Origin: Stenotrophomonas maltophilia R551-3
GTDB taxonomy: Bacteria; Pseudomonadota; Gammaproteobacteria; Xanthomonadales; Xanthomonadaceae
DNA length: 64,000 bases
NCBI RefSeq assembly: GCF_000020665.1
Contig: NC_011071.1
Location: forward strand, 3,896,501-3,960,500
Reading direction: 5' to 3'
Both the position numbers and the translations under genes were made by a program. Shown piece by piece: positions 34,613-45,143 of the stretch. The stretch's first letter is position 1; each line of letters begins with the position of its first letter. Below the pieces are notes generated by a model that did not search any database, was not told the origin of the DNA, and saw nothing but the letters and a program-made list of their open reading frames with translations.

Positions 34613-34782
34613 GGCAGATCTCCAGGGTACGGGCCCGACAGGCGGGCAGCACGGTAGATATGGCGCTGCCGGGCGTGGCTGACAAGGGGGCGCCGCCCGG
34701 TATTCACGTCGGCCTTACGGTCGCGGTTCGAAGCTCTGGCTGCGGGGGAGTCCGCAGCAGTAGGTACCCAACGAGGCCCCAC

Positions 34783-35187
34783 ATGGAAGGTCTGGCTGCA
34801 GTTGCATCCGCCTCATCGGCGCGGTCGCTGGCGTTGTCCGCCAGCGCGGCCGAGCTGTCCTGGATCGCCGCGCTGTGCGATGCCGGCGACGACGCCCCGC
34901 GCCACCTGCAACAGCTGCAGGCCGTGCTGCAGCAGGGTGGCACCTTCAACGATGCCCAGGAGTGGTACCCGTTCGAGGTGATCGAACGCGGCGCCAGCCA
35001 GCTGCGGCTGGGCCATGAGCGCGAGTTCGTGATCTGCGTGCTGCTGTGGCTGCAGGCACTGGCCCAGGGCCGGGCCAGCGGCCTGGACCCAAGCCTGCAC
35101 CTGGATGATCGCGCGATGGACATCGAGGCATTGCCCGATGCGCTGCGCGATGCAGTGCTGGATGCGTTCACCGCAGCGGGGTACTGA
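34783..35187 (+). CDS. hypothetical protein
   Basis: A 134-residue protein starting MEGLAAVASASSARSLALSA. The N-terminal 35 residues are small and helical; the rest is acidic with a WYPFEVIERGASQL segment and a Trp/Leu-rich CVLLWLQALAQG segment. I see no known domain, signal peptide or clear membrane helix. It is divergent from prlC with about 170 bp between them and is followed by a REP pair. The frame is open upstream, but 34783 is the most probable start. Confidence 0.6.
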   Translation: MEGLAAVASASSARSLALSASAAELSWIAALCDAGDDAPRHLQQLQAVLQQGGTFNDAQEWYPFEVIERGASQLRLGHEREFVICVLLWLQALAQGRASGLDPSLHLDDRAMDIEALPDALRDAVLDAFTAAGY

Positions 35188-35212
35188 TCGGGGTGCGACA
35201 CACCGCCGCGCT

Positions 35213-35274
35213 CGCCGGGCATGGCCCGGCGCTACCCTTTCAGCACGATCGGTAGCGCCGGGCCATGCCCGGCG
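35213..35274. repeat. SMAG REP pair, tail-to-tail
   Basis: Inverted copy 35213-35235 and forward copy 35252-35274, with heads facing each other, between the convergent hypothetical gene and cysteine-synthase-like gene. Confidence 0.85.
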
Positions 35275-35288
35275 GAAATGCCGACCGG

Positions 35289-36401
35289 CTACAGTGCTTC
35301 CAAGCTGCACCACGGCAGTTGCGGCAGGCCCTGCCCGGCTACCGCAGCAGCCAGCTGCGCGTCGGCCCCCTGCACATCGATACCCTGCCGTGCATACCAC
35401 GCCGGGTCGTAGTAGCTCTGCGCATAGCGCTCGCCGCTGTCGCACAGGATGCTGACGATGCTGCCCTGGTGGCCGGCCTCGCGCATCCACTGCGCGGCCT
35501 GCAGCACGCCGATGAAATTGGTACCGGTGGAGCCACCCACGCGTCGACCGAGCTGGCGACTGACATGGCGCATCGCGGCCAGGCTCAGTGCATCGGGCAC
35601 CTTCACCATCGCATCCACACTGGTCGGAATGAAGCTCGGTTCCACCCGCGGCCGGCCGATGCCTTCCACGCGCGAACCGCCGCTGCAGGTCAGGCCACGC
35701 CAGTCCTGCTGGCCGGCCACGGCAGCCTGATAGCCATCGAAGAACACCGACACTTCCGGGTCCGCGCAGAGGATGCGGGTGTCATGCCGGCGGTAGCTGA
35801 CATAGCGGCCCAGCGTGGCCGCGGTACCGCCGGTGCCGGGGCTGCACACGATCCACTCCGGAACCGGGCTGGGCTCTTCGGCCATCTGCTTGAAGATGGA
35901 TTCGGCGATGTTGTTGTTGGCGCGCCAGTCGGTGGCACGCTCGGCGTAGGTGAACTGGTCCATGAAGTGGCCGCCGGTGTCGCGGGCGAGCTTTTCCGAA
36001 TCACAGTTGAGGTCACAGGCACGCTCGACCAGATGGCAGCGGCCACCATGGAACTCGATCGCGGCAATCTTCTCCGGCGAGGTCGTGGCCGGAATCACCG
36101 CGATGAATGGCAGGCCCAGCAGGCGCGCGAAATAGGCTTCGGACACCGCGGTCGAGCCGCTGGATGCCTCGATCACCGGCCGCCCCTCGCGCAACCAGCC
36201 GTTGGTCAACGCATACAGGAACAGCGAGCGGGCCAGCCGGTGCTTGAGGCTGCCGGTGGGATGGCTCGATTCATCCTTCAGGTACACATCGATGCCATCG
36301 AACCCGGGCAGCGCCAACGGGATCAGGTGGGTATCGGCGGAACGGTTGAAATCGGCTTCGATCTTGCGGATGGCGGCGGCCACCCATTCACGCTGCGACA
36401 T
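35289..36401 (-). CDS. PLP-dependent cysteine synthase-fold protein
   Basis: A 370-residue fold-type II PLP enzyme. The cofactor lysine is Lys53 in [14 protein letters not shown], the substrate loop is [15 protein letters not shown], and the phosphate cup is [14 protein letters not shown]. It resembles the Cds1/cysteine-desulfhydrase-like group, which includes long members with a C-terminal extension ([18 protein letters not shown]). It may make cysteine or degrade it to sulfide; sequence alone does not decide. The ATG at 36401 is used; the frame extends three codons to a TTG. Confidence 0.82.
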   Translation of the reverse strand: MSQREWVAAAIRKIEADFNRSADTHLIPLALPGFDGIDVYLKDESSHPTGSLKHRLARSLFLYALTNGWLREGRPVIEASSGSTAVSEAYFARLLGLPFIAVIPATTSPEKIAAIEFHGGRCHLVERACDLNCDSEKLARDTGGHFMDQFTYAERATDWRANNNIAESIFKQMAEEPSPVPEWIVCSPGTGGTAATLGRYVSYRRHDTRILCADPEVSVFFDGYQAAVAGQQDWRGLTCSGGSRVEGIGRPRVEPSFIPTSVDAMVKVPDALSLAAMRHVSRQLGRRVGGSTGTNFIGVLQAAQWMREAGHQGSIVSILCDSGERYAQSYYDPAWYARQGIDVQGADAQLAAAVAGQGLPQLPWCSLEAL

Positions 36402-36526
36402 GGCGGGCAATGGTCATCAGGACGGAACGGTGCGATCCAGCCATTGTACGTCGCGGTGCCGTCAGGTGGCGGCCGGTAGAATAAGCACATCCGGCCGGCA
36501 ACGGCCCTGTCTGAAGGACCTCCCCC

Positions 36527-37042
36527 ATGACCATTCCCGCCCTGCGCGATGTCCCCGGCGTCGCCGCCCAGGCTCCGGCCGAAACCACCGGCTTCGTGTT
36601 CAACCACACCATGCTGCGGGTGAAGGACATCACCGCCTCGCTGGACTTCTACACGCGCGTGCTGGGCTACCAGCTGATCGACAAGCGCGACTTCGCCGAA
36701 GCCCAGTTCAGCCTGTACTTCCTGGCCTACGTACCGGCCGGCGCCGTGGTACCCGAGGATGACGACGCCCGCCGCGTGTGGATGGCCGGCCTGCCGGGCG
36801 TGCTGGAGCTGACCCACAACCACGGTACCGAGAGCCAGGACGGCGCGGTCTACCACGACGGCAACAGCGACCCGCGCGGCTTCGGCCACATCTGCGTGTC
36901 GGTGCCGGACATCGAGGCCGCCTGCCAGCGCTTCGAGGATCTGGGCGTGACCTTCCAGAAGCGCCTGACCGACGGTCGCATGAAGAACCTGGCCTTCATC
37001 AAGGACCCGGACGGCTACTGGGTCGAGATCATCGCCAACTGA
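36527..37042 (+). CDS. gloA: lactoylglutathione lyase (glyoxalase I)
   Basis: A 171-residue glyoxalase I. Metal ligands are His27 (NHTMLRVKD), Glu94 (GVLELTHNHGTE), His121 (GFGHICVSV) and Glu167 (DGYWVEI). The enzyme converts the methylglyoxal-glutathione adduct to lactoylglutathione in the cytoplasm. It has a 20-residue N-terminal extension relative to the short E. coli enzyme, which places it nearer the longer, eukaryotic-like GloA group. A palindrome follows its stop. Confidence 0.92.
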   Translation: MTIPALRDVPGVAAQAPAETTGFVFNHTMLRVKDITASLDFYTRVLGYQLIDKRDFAEAQFSLYFLAYVPAGAVVPEDDDARRVWMAGLPGVLELTHNHGTESQDGAVYHDGNSDPRGFGHICVSVPDIEAACQRFEDLGVTFQKRLTDGRMKNLAFIKDPDGYWVEIIAN

Positions 37043-37043
37043 T

Positions 37044-37121
37044 AAAAAGGGGACGGAGGGGATTAAGTCGTTTCTGGCACTATTAGCCGGAAGCGACTTA
37101 ATCCCCTCCGTCCCCTTTTTT
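37044..37121. repeat. GGGGACGGAGGGG-bounded palindrome
   Basis: Same outer arms as the 32511 copy (AAAAAGGGGACGGAGGGG and its inverse, through GATTAAGTCG), but a different inner stem-loop: TTCTGGC-actatta-GCCGGAA. Lies directly between the gloA stop and a second VOC gene. Confidence 0.85.
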
Positions 37122-37132
37122 GCGAGGTTGGT

Positions 37133-37561
37133 ATGGAAACGATGGAACTGCACCGCGGGCGACTGATCGACCACATCCAGCTGGTCGTACGCGACCTGGC
37201 CGCCAGCCGGCGCTTCTACCAGGCGGTGTTCGATACGATCGGCATCCCGATCGCCGGCGAAGGCGATGATTACTTCTGGGCCGACGAGCTGTTCATTTCC
37301 AGCGCCAGCAGCGAAGCCGCCGCCGGCCAGCTGACCGGCCGCCACCACCTGGCGTTCCAGGCGCGCGACAGCGCCACCGTCGATGCCTTCCACACGGCGG
37401 CCATCGCCGCCGGAGGCAAGGACAACGGCGCACCCGGCGAGCGCCCTTACCATCCCGGCTACTACGGCGCCTTTGTGCTCGATCCGGATGGCAACAACAT
37501 CGAAGTGGTCTATCACGGTCCGGCGAACTACAGCGCCGATTCGGTGAAGGTCACTTTCTGA
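37133..37561 (+). CDS. VOC-superfamily protein
   Basis: A 142-residue vicinal-oxygen-chelate protein made of two beta-alpha-beta-beta-beta modules. Possible metal ligands are His14-like in IDHIQLVVRDL, His in RHHLAFQAR and Glu in GNNIEVVYHGP. The GERPYHPGYYGAFVLDPDGNN block matches small glyoxalase/bleomycin-resistance-like or dioxygenase-like proteins of no known substrate. It is 11 bp downstream of the palindrome. The start at 37133 has a GAGGTTGG site before it. Confidence 0.8.
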   Translation: METMELHRGRLIDHIQLVVRDLAASRRFYQAVFDTIGIPIAGEGDDYFWADELFISSASSEAAAGQLTGRHHLAFQARDSATVDAFHTAAIAAGGKDNGAPGERPYHPGYYGAFVLDPDGNNIEVVYHGPANYSADSVKVTF

Positions 37562-37583
37562 TATCACCAAAGCCGTGAACGAA

Positions 37584-37606
37584 GAAGCCGGGCAATGCCC
37601 GGCTTC
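37584..37606. terminator. stem-loop between VOC and CBS genes
   Basis: GAAGCCGGGCA and TGCCCGGCTTC form a perfect 11-bp stem. The T tract is short (TTC), so it is a moderate terminator candidate for the convergent pair. Confidence 0.5.
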
Positions 37607-37628
37607 TCTGCATCCAAGGGTCCAGCCC

Positions 37629-38060
37629 TCAGTGGGCGGCCATGTAGATGTCCTGCAGCACGGCCTTTTCCAGTTCCAGCTCACCCAGCAGGTTCTTCAC
37701 GATGTCGCCCAGGCTGAGGATGCCCACCAGCAGGGTACCTTCGGTGACCATCAGATGACGGCGCCGCGAGTACGTCATCAACGACATGGCCTGCTTCAGG
37801 GTGGCCTCCGGCGCAATGCCTTCCAGACCGGTGGACGGCAGGCTGGAGATCACCCGTCGGCCGGCCTGCGGGCCGTCGTCGGCCAGGGTACGCACGATGT
37901 CCTTCTCGGAAATGATGCCAACCGGGGCATCGTCCTTCGTCACCACCAGCGCAGCGATCTTGTTCGCGCTCATCTTGTGGGCGGCGGCACCGATGGTGTC
38001 TTCGGCGTCGATGGTGATGACAGCTTCTTTCTTGGATTGCAGGAGTTCGCGGACGTTCAT
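37629..38060 (-). CDS. CBS-domain protein
   Basis: A 143-residue protein made of two CBS domains (about 8-60 and 75-128). Landmarks are MSANKIAALVVTKDDAPVGI and SRRRHLMVTEGTLLVGILS, with a short helical tail. CBS pairs bind adenosine nucleotides and act as energy sensors, usually within or beside an effector protein, which is absent here. An AGGAAACAAG site precedes the ATG. Confidence 0.85.
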   Translation of the reverse strand: MNVRELLQSKKEAVITIDAEDTIGAAAHKMSANKIAALVVTKDDAPVGIISEKDIVRTLADDGPQAGRRVISSLPSTGLEGIAPEATLKQAMSLMTYSRRRHLMVTEGTLLVGILSLGDIVKNLLGELELEKAVLQDIYMAAH

Positions 38061-38448
38061 TCTTGTTTCCTGGTGCAGGTCACTAAGTCAAAAAGTGTGC
38101 TCTTCCGATGCGCCCCCTCCCCGGGAACAGACCTTTCAGTGCACGTCTGGCGCACCCGGCTGCCGCTTGGAATGGATCGGCAGACATCGTGCTGCAACGC
38201 GAACGAGGTGGGTTCAACGGCTCAACCCGACCCTCGGTCAAAGTGATTCTACGACTGCGACCATCGGTCACTACCGGCATCGATAGGACAGTTCATCGTG
38301 GGAACCAACTGACGATCCAGAGAATGGCACCGCGGCTGAAACCGCCGCTGAATACAGGCGATGTCGCGCATTAAAGATTGATTGCCGGCTGCCGACAGCG
38401 GACAGAACACCCGGCGGCTGTCCCACTTGGCACGCCCCCCCGGCGCAA
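38061..38448. other. 388-bp intergenic stretch without a gene
   Basis: Between the CBS gene start and the glmS terminator. No credible ORF, repeat or palindrome is visible; short ORFs here lack ribosome-binding sites. A promoter for the CBS gene must lie here, but I could not place one with confidence. Confidence 0.5.
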
Positions 38449-38476
38449 ACGAAAGGGGCCCACGTGGGGCCCCTTC
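38449..38476. terminator. glmS terminator
   Basis: AAGGGGCCC-ACGTG-GGGCCCCTT stem-loop with a GAAA/TTTC run beyond the stem, placed 30 bp after the glmS stop codon on the minus strand. Confidence 0.65.
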
Positions 38477-38505
38477 GCATGCAGCATCCAATGGACCCGA
38501 CGGGG

Positions 38506-40344
<1,839 letters not shown>

Positions 40345-40420
40345 GTCAGGCGTTTCCTTGAAGACGATCGGCGCATTCTAGCCTGCGCGTCCAGCGTCGC
40401 CCTCCTGTCCGCTTAATGAA

Positions 40421-40456
40421 AGTGTCCGGAAAGGTGTCCGCGGACACGCGGACACT
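40421..40456 (+). promoter_or_regulatory. cluster of GTGTCCG half-sites (putative enhancer)
   Basis: Half-sites GTGTCCG at 40422-40428 and 40434-40440 and CGGACAC at 40441-40447 and 40449-40455. The central pair forms the perfect palindrome GTGTCCGCGGACAC. It lies about 45-80 bp upstream of the -24 element, a usual distance for an NtrC-type activator site. Confidence 0.65.
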
Positions 40457-40497
40457 TTTCGCACCCATCCAAACCATTGAACTGAAAGGAAATAAAG

Positions 40498-40515
40498 TTG
40501 GCATGCATCGTGCTT
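40498..40515 (+). promoter_or_regulatory. sigma-54-type -24/-12 promoter
   Basis: TTGGCA at 40498-40503 followed by GTGCTT at 40510-40515 gives GG (40500-40501) and GC (40512-40513) separated by exactly 10 bp. This is the defining spacing of sigma-54 promoters (TTGGCAC-N5-TTGCT). The transcription start is expected near 40524, about 33 bp before the ATG. Confidence 0.7.
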
Positions 40516-40556
40516 GTATCGGGTACCACCCAGGCACCACCGACAGGCACGCATCG

Positions 40557-41834
40557 ATGATCCGCGACACCTCCGCACAGGACCAGATCGTTTCCTCCGC
40601 CCCGGCAGGCACCACCCGCGCCTCCTGGCAGCGCTACCGCTGGCCGGCGCTGGGCGCCATCGCACTGCTGGCCGGCATTGGCTGGGCGGTACATGCCTGG
40701 TCCAATGCCAGCCGCTCCTTCGACAGCAGCCGCGTGCGCATCGCCGAAGTGAAGCGTGGCGACCTGGTCCGCGACATTGCTGCCGACGGCCGCGTGATCG
40801 CCGCCAACAGCCCGATCCTGTATGCCATCTCGGCCGGTACCGTGGACCTGAAGGTGGTCGCCGGCGACGTGGTCAAGAAGGGCCAGGAACTGGCAGTCAT
40901 CGACAGCCCGGAACTGCGCAGCAAGCTGGCCCAGGAACAGGCCACCCTGGCCGGCCTGGAGGCGGAGTCGAGCCGCGCCGCACTGGACGCCACCCTGGCC
41001 CGCGCCAAGTCGCGCAAGGAAACCGATCAGGCCACCATTGAACGGCAGGCCGCCGACCGTGATCTGCAGCGCTACCAGCGCGGCTATGACGGCGGCGCGG
41101 TGCCGCAGATCGACCTGGCCAAGGCCAAGGACTCGCTGAAGAAGGCCGACATCACCCTGGCCAACGCCACCACCGATGCACACCTGCAGAGCCAGGGCGC
41201 GGACCTGGACGCCCGCAACAAGCGTCTGCTGGCCGATCGCCAGAAGGCCGTGGTGGCCGAGGTGCAGCGCCAGGTCGATGCGCTGACCCTGCGCGCACCG
41301 TTCGACGGCCAGGTCGGCCAGGTGCAGGCCATCCAGTCCACCAACCTGGCCGCCAACGCGCCGGTGCTGGGCGTGGTCGACCTGTCCAAGTTCGAAGTCG
41401 AGATCAAGGTGCCGGAGAGCTTCGCCCGCGACCTGGCGATCGGCATGCCGGCGCAGCTGACCGGCGGCAACGGCAAGCCGTTCCCGGGCGAGATCAGCGC
41501 GGTGTCGCCGGAAGTGGTCAACGGCGAGGTCAATGCCCGCGTGCGCTTCGCCAGCGCGCAGCCGGAAGGCCTGCGCCAGAGCCAGCGGATGTCGGTGCGC
41601 GTGCTGCTCGATACCCGCAAGGACGTGCTGAAGGTCGAGCGCGGCCCGTTCGTCGAACAGGGCAACGGCATCGCCTACGTGATGGATGGCCGCACCGCAG
41701 TGCGCCGCCCGGTGGAACTGGGCGTCAGCAGCCTGGGCGAAGTGGAAATCAAGTCGGGCGTGCAGCCGGGCGACCGCATCGTGGTCTCCGGCAGCGACCT
41801 GTTCAAGGACGCCGAACGCGTCTCCGTCAACTGA
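40557..41834 (+). CDS. membrane fusion protein of an ABC efflux system
   Basis: A 425-residue HlyD/MacA-type periplasmic adaptor. One N-terminal membrane anchor lies at about 25-45 (WPALGAIALLAGIGWAV), then lipoyl halves (DLVRDIAADGRV and LRAPFDGQVGQV), a long helical hairpin (LAQEQATLAGLEAESSRAAL onward), a beta-barrel and a C-terminal domain. In-frame ATGs at 40503 and further upstream overlap the sigma-54 element, so 40557 is the start. First gene of an operon with an ABC ATPase and two permeases. No outer membrane partner is encoded here. Confidence 0.85.
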   Translation: MIRDTSAQDQIVSSAPAGTTRASWQRYRWPALGAIALLAGIGWAVHAWSNASRSFDSSRVRIAEVKRGDLVRDIAADGRVIAANSPILYAISAGTVDLKVVAGDVVKKGQELAVIDSPELRSKLAQEQATLAGLEAESSRAALDATLARAKSRKETDQATIERQAADRDLQRYQRGYDGGAVPQIDLAKAKDSLKKADITLANATTDAHLQSQGADLDARNKRLLADRQKAVVAEVQRQVDALTLRAPFDGQVGQVQAIQSTNLAANAPVLGVVDLSKFEVEIKVPESFARDLAIGMPAQLTGGNGKPFPGEISAVSPEVVNGEVNARVRFASAQPEGLRQSQRMSVRVLLDTRKDVLKVERGPFVEQGNGIAYVMDGRTAVRRPVELGVSSLGEVEIKSGVQPGDRIVVSGSDLFKDAERVSVN

Positions 41835-41869
41835 TACCTGATACCTGAATCCTGGAGAGAGGACACCCC

Positions 41870-42595
41870 ATGTACATGCTCGAAATGCGTTCGGTCGCCA
41901 AAGTCTTCCGCACCGAACAGGTGGAAACCCACGCACTGCGCTCACTGGAACTGCAGGTCAAGGAAGGCGAGTTCGTCGCCGTCACCGGCCCGTCCGGCTC
42001 CGGCAAGACCACCTTCCTCAACATCGCCGGCCTGCTGGAAACCTTCACCAGCGGCACCTACATGCTCGACGGCCAGGATGTGAGCAAGCTCGGCGACGAT
42101 GCGCGCAGCCGCCTGCGCAACCAGAAGATCGGCTTCATCTTCCAGGGCTTCAACCTGATCCCCGACCTGAACCTGTTCGACAACGTCGACGTGCCGCTGC
42201 GCTATCGGAAGATGAGTGCCAACGAGCGCCGCGAGCGCATCGAGAAGGCACTGAGCCAGGTCGGCCTCGGCTCGCGCATGAAGCACTACCCGAACGAATT
42301 GTCCGGCGGCCAGCAGCAGCGCGCGGCCATCGCCCGTGCACTGGCCGGCAGCCCGCGCCTGCTGCTGGCCGACGAACCGACCGGCAACCTGGACACGCAG
42401 ATGGCTCGCGGCGTGATGGAACTGCTGGAGGAGATCAACGCTGCCGGCACCACCATCGTGATGGTCACGCACGATCCGGAACTGGCCGCACGCGCGCAGC
42501 GCAACGTGCACATCGTCGACGGCCAGGTGACCGACCTGGTGCGGGAGCCGGTGCTGGCCACCCCCCCGCGCCACATCGTCGCCGTCAACGAGTGA
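41870..42595 (+). CDS. ABC efflux ATPase (MacB/LolD type)
   Basis: A 241-residue ATPase. Walker A is GPSGSGKTTF (Lys46), the signature is LSGGQQQRAA, and Walker B with D-loop is LLLADEPTGNLD. The Q-loop region reads FIFQGFNLIPDLN. This is the LolD/MacB-class ATPase that powers FtsX-type permeases by mechanotransmission rather than classic translocation. It lies 35 bp after the adaptor gene and 10 bp before the first permease. Confidence 0.9.
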   Translation: MYMLEMRSVAKVFRTEQVETHALRSLELQVKEGEFVAVTGPSGSGKTTFLNIAGLLETFTSGTYMLDGQDVSKLGDDARSRLRNQKIGFIFQGFNLIPDLNLFDNVDVPLRYRKMSANERRERIEKALSQVGLGSRMKHYPNELSGGQQQRAAIARALAGSPRLLLADEPTGNLDTQMARGVMELLEEINAAGTTIVMVTHDPELAARAQRNVHIVDGQVTDLVREPVLATPPRHIVAVNE

Positions 42596-42605
42596 GGGCC
42601 CGACC

Positions 42606-43904
42606 ATGTTCGCCTACTACGCCCGATTGGCGGTGCGCAGCTTCCGCCGCAACAAGATACTGACCGCGCTGATGGTGGTTGCCATCGCGCTGGGCATCGG
42701 CGCCTCGATGACCACCCTGACCGTGTTCCATGTGCTGTCGGGCGACCCGATTCCCGGCAAGAGCGACCGCCTGTTCTATGTCCAGCTGGATGCGGCGACC
42801 GGTGCCTATGTCGCTGGCGAGGAACCGGAAACCCAACTGACCCGATTCGATGGTGAAGCGCTGCTGCGCGAAGCCAAGGGTGAACGCCAAGCGCTGATGA
42901 GCGGCGGCGGCGGCACCATCGAACCCGACAGCAGCACCCTCAAGCCCTTCAGCATTGATACCCGCTGGACGTCGGCCGACTTCTTCCCGATGTTCGAAGT
43001 GCCGATGCAGTACGGCCGCCCGTGGAGCCGCGAGGACGACGAAGCCAGGGCGCGCGTGGTGGTCATCTCCAAGGCGCTCAACGACAAGCTGTTCCAGGGC
43101 GCCAACAGCGTGGGCCGCGATCTGCGCATGGAAGGCCAGAGCTACCGCATCGTCGGTGTGATGAAGGAGTGGAGTCCCGAGCCGCACTTCTACGACCTGA
43201 CCACCGGCAGCTACGGCAAGGACGAAGACCTGCTGCTGCCGATCTCCACCTCCTTCGACCTCAAGCTGGGCAACAACGGCAACATGAACTGCTTCGGCGA
43301 AAACCCCGACGGCAACAGCTACTCGCTCAATGCACCGTGCGCCTGGCTGCAGTACTGGGTGGAACTGGACCCGGCCAAGGCCGCCGACTATCGCCGCTAC
43401 CTGGAAAACTACTCGACCCAGCAGCGAGAAGCCGGCCGTTTCAAGCACCCGCCGAACGTGCGCCTGCGCACGGTGATGGAATGGCTGGACTTCAACGGTG
43501 CGGTGCCCAGCGACGTGCGTCTGCAGCTGTGGCTGGCCCTGGGCTTCCTTGGCGTCTGCCTGGTCAACACGGTGGGCCTGCTGCTGGCCAAGTTCCTGCG
43601 CCGCAGCGGTGAGATCGGTGTGCGCCGTGCCCTCGGTGCCAGTCGTGGCCAGATCTTCCTGCAGTGCCTGGTGGAAGCCGGCGCGGTCGGCGTGGTCGGT
43701 GGCCTGCTTGGCATCGGACTGGCCCTGCTCGGCCTGTTCGCGGTGCGCCAGCAACCGGTGGAGTACGCCAAGCTGGCCCATCTGGACGGCAACATGCTGC
43801 TGCTCGCACTGGGCCTGACCCTGTTCGCCAGCCTCGCCGCCGGATTCCTGCCCGCCTGGCGCGCCATGCAGGTCACTCCGGCCATCCAGCTCAAGTCGCA
43901 GTAA
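42606..43904 (+). CDS. FtsX/MacB-type ABC permease
   Basis: A 432-residue permease with one membrane helix near the N-terminus (ILTALMVVAIALGIGASMT), a large periplasmic MacB-like domain (about 45-290) and three C-terminal helices. The coupling segment GEIGVRRALGASRGQIFLQCLVE is the FtsX-family signature. It probably heterodimerises with the second permease encoded next. No fused ATPase domain, unlike MacB itself. Confidence 0.88.
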   Translation: MFAYYARLAVRSFRRNKILTALMVVAIALGIGASMTTLTVFHVLSGDPIPGKSDRLFYVQLDAATGAYVAGEEPETQLTRFDGEALLREAKGERQALMSGGGGTIEPDSSTLKPFSIDTRWTSADFFPMFEVPMQYGRPWSREDDEARARVVVISKALNDKLFQGANSVGRDLRMEGQSYRIVGVMKEWSPEPHFYDLTTGSYGKDEDLLLPISTSFDLKLGNNGNMNCFGENPDGNSYSLNAPCAWLQYWVELDPAKAADYRRYLENYSTQQREAGRFKHPPNVRLRTVMEWLDFNGAVPSDVRLQLWLALGFLGVCLVNTVGLLLAKFLRRSGEIGVRRALGASRGQIFLQCLVEAGAVGVVGGLLGIGLALLGLFAVRQQPVEYAKLAHLDGNMLLLALGLTLFASLAAGFLPAWRAMQVTPAIQLKSQ

Positions 43905-43924
43905 GTACGAGAACGAGGACTCCC

Positions 43925-45142
43925 ATGGACATCCGCCCCATCCTCAGCACCCTGCGCCGGCACAAGACCGCGGCCGCCCTGATCGTGCTGGAAGTCGCGC
44001 TGACCTGCGCCATCGTCTGCAACGCGCTGTTCCTGGTCAGCCAGCGCGTCGACAAGATCAGCATGCCCAGTGGCATCGCCGAGAACGAACTGGTGATGCT
44101 GCGGGTCAGCGGCATCGGCGAGCAGACCAACGCCATGGCCCGCACCCGCGAAGACCTGGCCTCGCTGCGCGCCATTCCCGGCGTCACCAGCGCCACCATC
44201 ATCAACCAGGTTCCGTTCCGCAATGGGTCCTCCAGCAGCAGCATCTCGCGTGTGCTCGACCAGGAGCGCCCGACCACGAATGCCTCGATGTACACCCTGT
44301 CCGAAGGTGGATTGGGAACCATGGGCATCAACCTGATCGCGGGTCGTGACTTCCTGCCCAGCGAGTACAAGGACATGAAGGAGGCGACCAAGGGCGGCGC
44401 CAAGGAACAGGCGATTCCGGTGATCTTCACCCAGGCCACGGCCGCCAAGATGGAACCCAACGGCAGCGCGCTGAACAAGACCTACTACATGGGCAAGCAG
44501 CCCCTGAATGTGGTCGGCATCGTCGACACCCTCAGCACGCCCAATGGGTGGAGTGACAACTGGACCAACTCGATGCTGCTGCCGCTGCGCCGCAGCTTCG
44601 ATGAAGGTGGCACCTATGTGCTGCGCACCGACCCTGCGCGCCGCGAGGAAGTGCTCAACGCCGGCGCCACTGCACTGGAGCGCAATGATCCCAACAGGCT
44701 GATGCGCGACAAGCTGACCTATGAAGACCAGCGCAAGGACTTCTTCAAGAACGACCGCGCGATGGTTGGCCTCCTGATCACGGTCAGCATCTCGTTGCTG
44801 GTGGTCACTGCACTGGGCATCATCGGCTTGGCCAGCTTCTGGGTGCAGCAGCGCAGCAAGCAGATCGGCATCCGCCGCGCACTGGGCGCCACCCGTGGGC
44901 AGATTCTGCGCTACTTCCAGACCGAGAACTTCCTGCTGGCCACGCTGGGCATCGTGCTGGGCATGCTCGCCGCCTATGCGATCAACCTTGCACTGATGAA
45001 CATGTACGAGCTGCCACGCATGCCGCTGTACTACCTGCCGCTGGGCGCGCTGCTGCTGTGGGTGCTGGGCCAGATCGCGGTGTTCGGGCCGGCCCGGCGT
45101 GCTGCAGCCGTCCCGCCGGCGGTCGCCACCCGGGGCGCGTGA
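43925..45142 (+). CDS. second FtsX/MacB-type ABC permease
   Basis: A 405-residue permease with the same layout: N-terminal helix (TAAALIVLEVALTCAIVCNALF), periplasmic domain (about 45-285), and three C-terminal helices with the coupling motif SKQIGIRRALGATRGQILRYFQ. A GAACGAGGA site precedes the ATG at 43925; the longer frame from 43664 would overlap the preceding gene. Paired permeases encoded with one ATPase suggest a heterodimeric channel-less pump. Confidence 0.88.
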   Translation: MDIRPILSTLRRHKTAAALIVLEVALTCAIVCNALFLVSQRVDKISMPSGIAENELVMLRVSGIGEQTNAMARTREDLASLRAIPGVTSATIINQVPFRNGSSSSSISRVLDQERPTTNASMYTLSEGGLGTMGINLIAGRDFLPSEYKDMKEATKGGAKEQAIPVIFTQATAAKMEPNGSALNKTYYMGKQPLNVVGIVDTLSTPNGWSDNWTNSMLLPLRRSFDEGGTYVLRTDPARREEVLNAGATALERNDPNRLMRDKLTYEDQRKDFFKNDRAMVGLLITVSISLLVVTALGIIGLASFWVQQRSKQIGIRRALGATRGQILRYFQTENFLLATLGIVLGMLAAYAINLALMNMYELPRMPLYYLPLGALLLWVLGQIAVFGPARRAAAVPPAVATRGA

Positions 45143-45143
45143 G

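Noticed and set aside
2005..35274. Many similar short palindromes considered as a dispersed CRISPR array
   Set aside because: Copies are scattered singly or in pairs in different gaps, with no regular spacers and no cas genes; they are REP elements.
40345..40415. Possible glmS ribozyme or riboswitch in the glmS leader
   Set aside because: The leader is too short and shows none of the ribozyme pseudoknot pattern; that class is mainly from Gram-positive bacteria.
40503..40556. Upstream in-frame ATG at 40503 as start of the membrane fusion protein
   Set aside because: It overlaps the -24/-12 promoter element, so it could not be in the mRNA made from that promoter.
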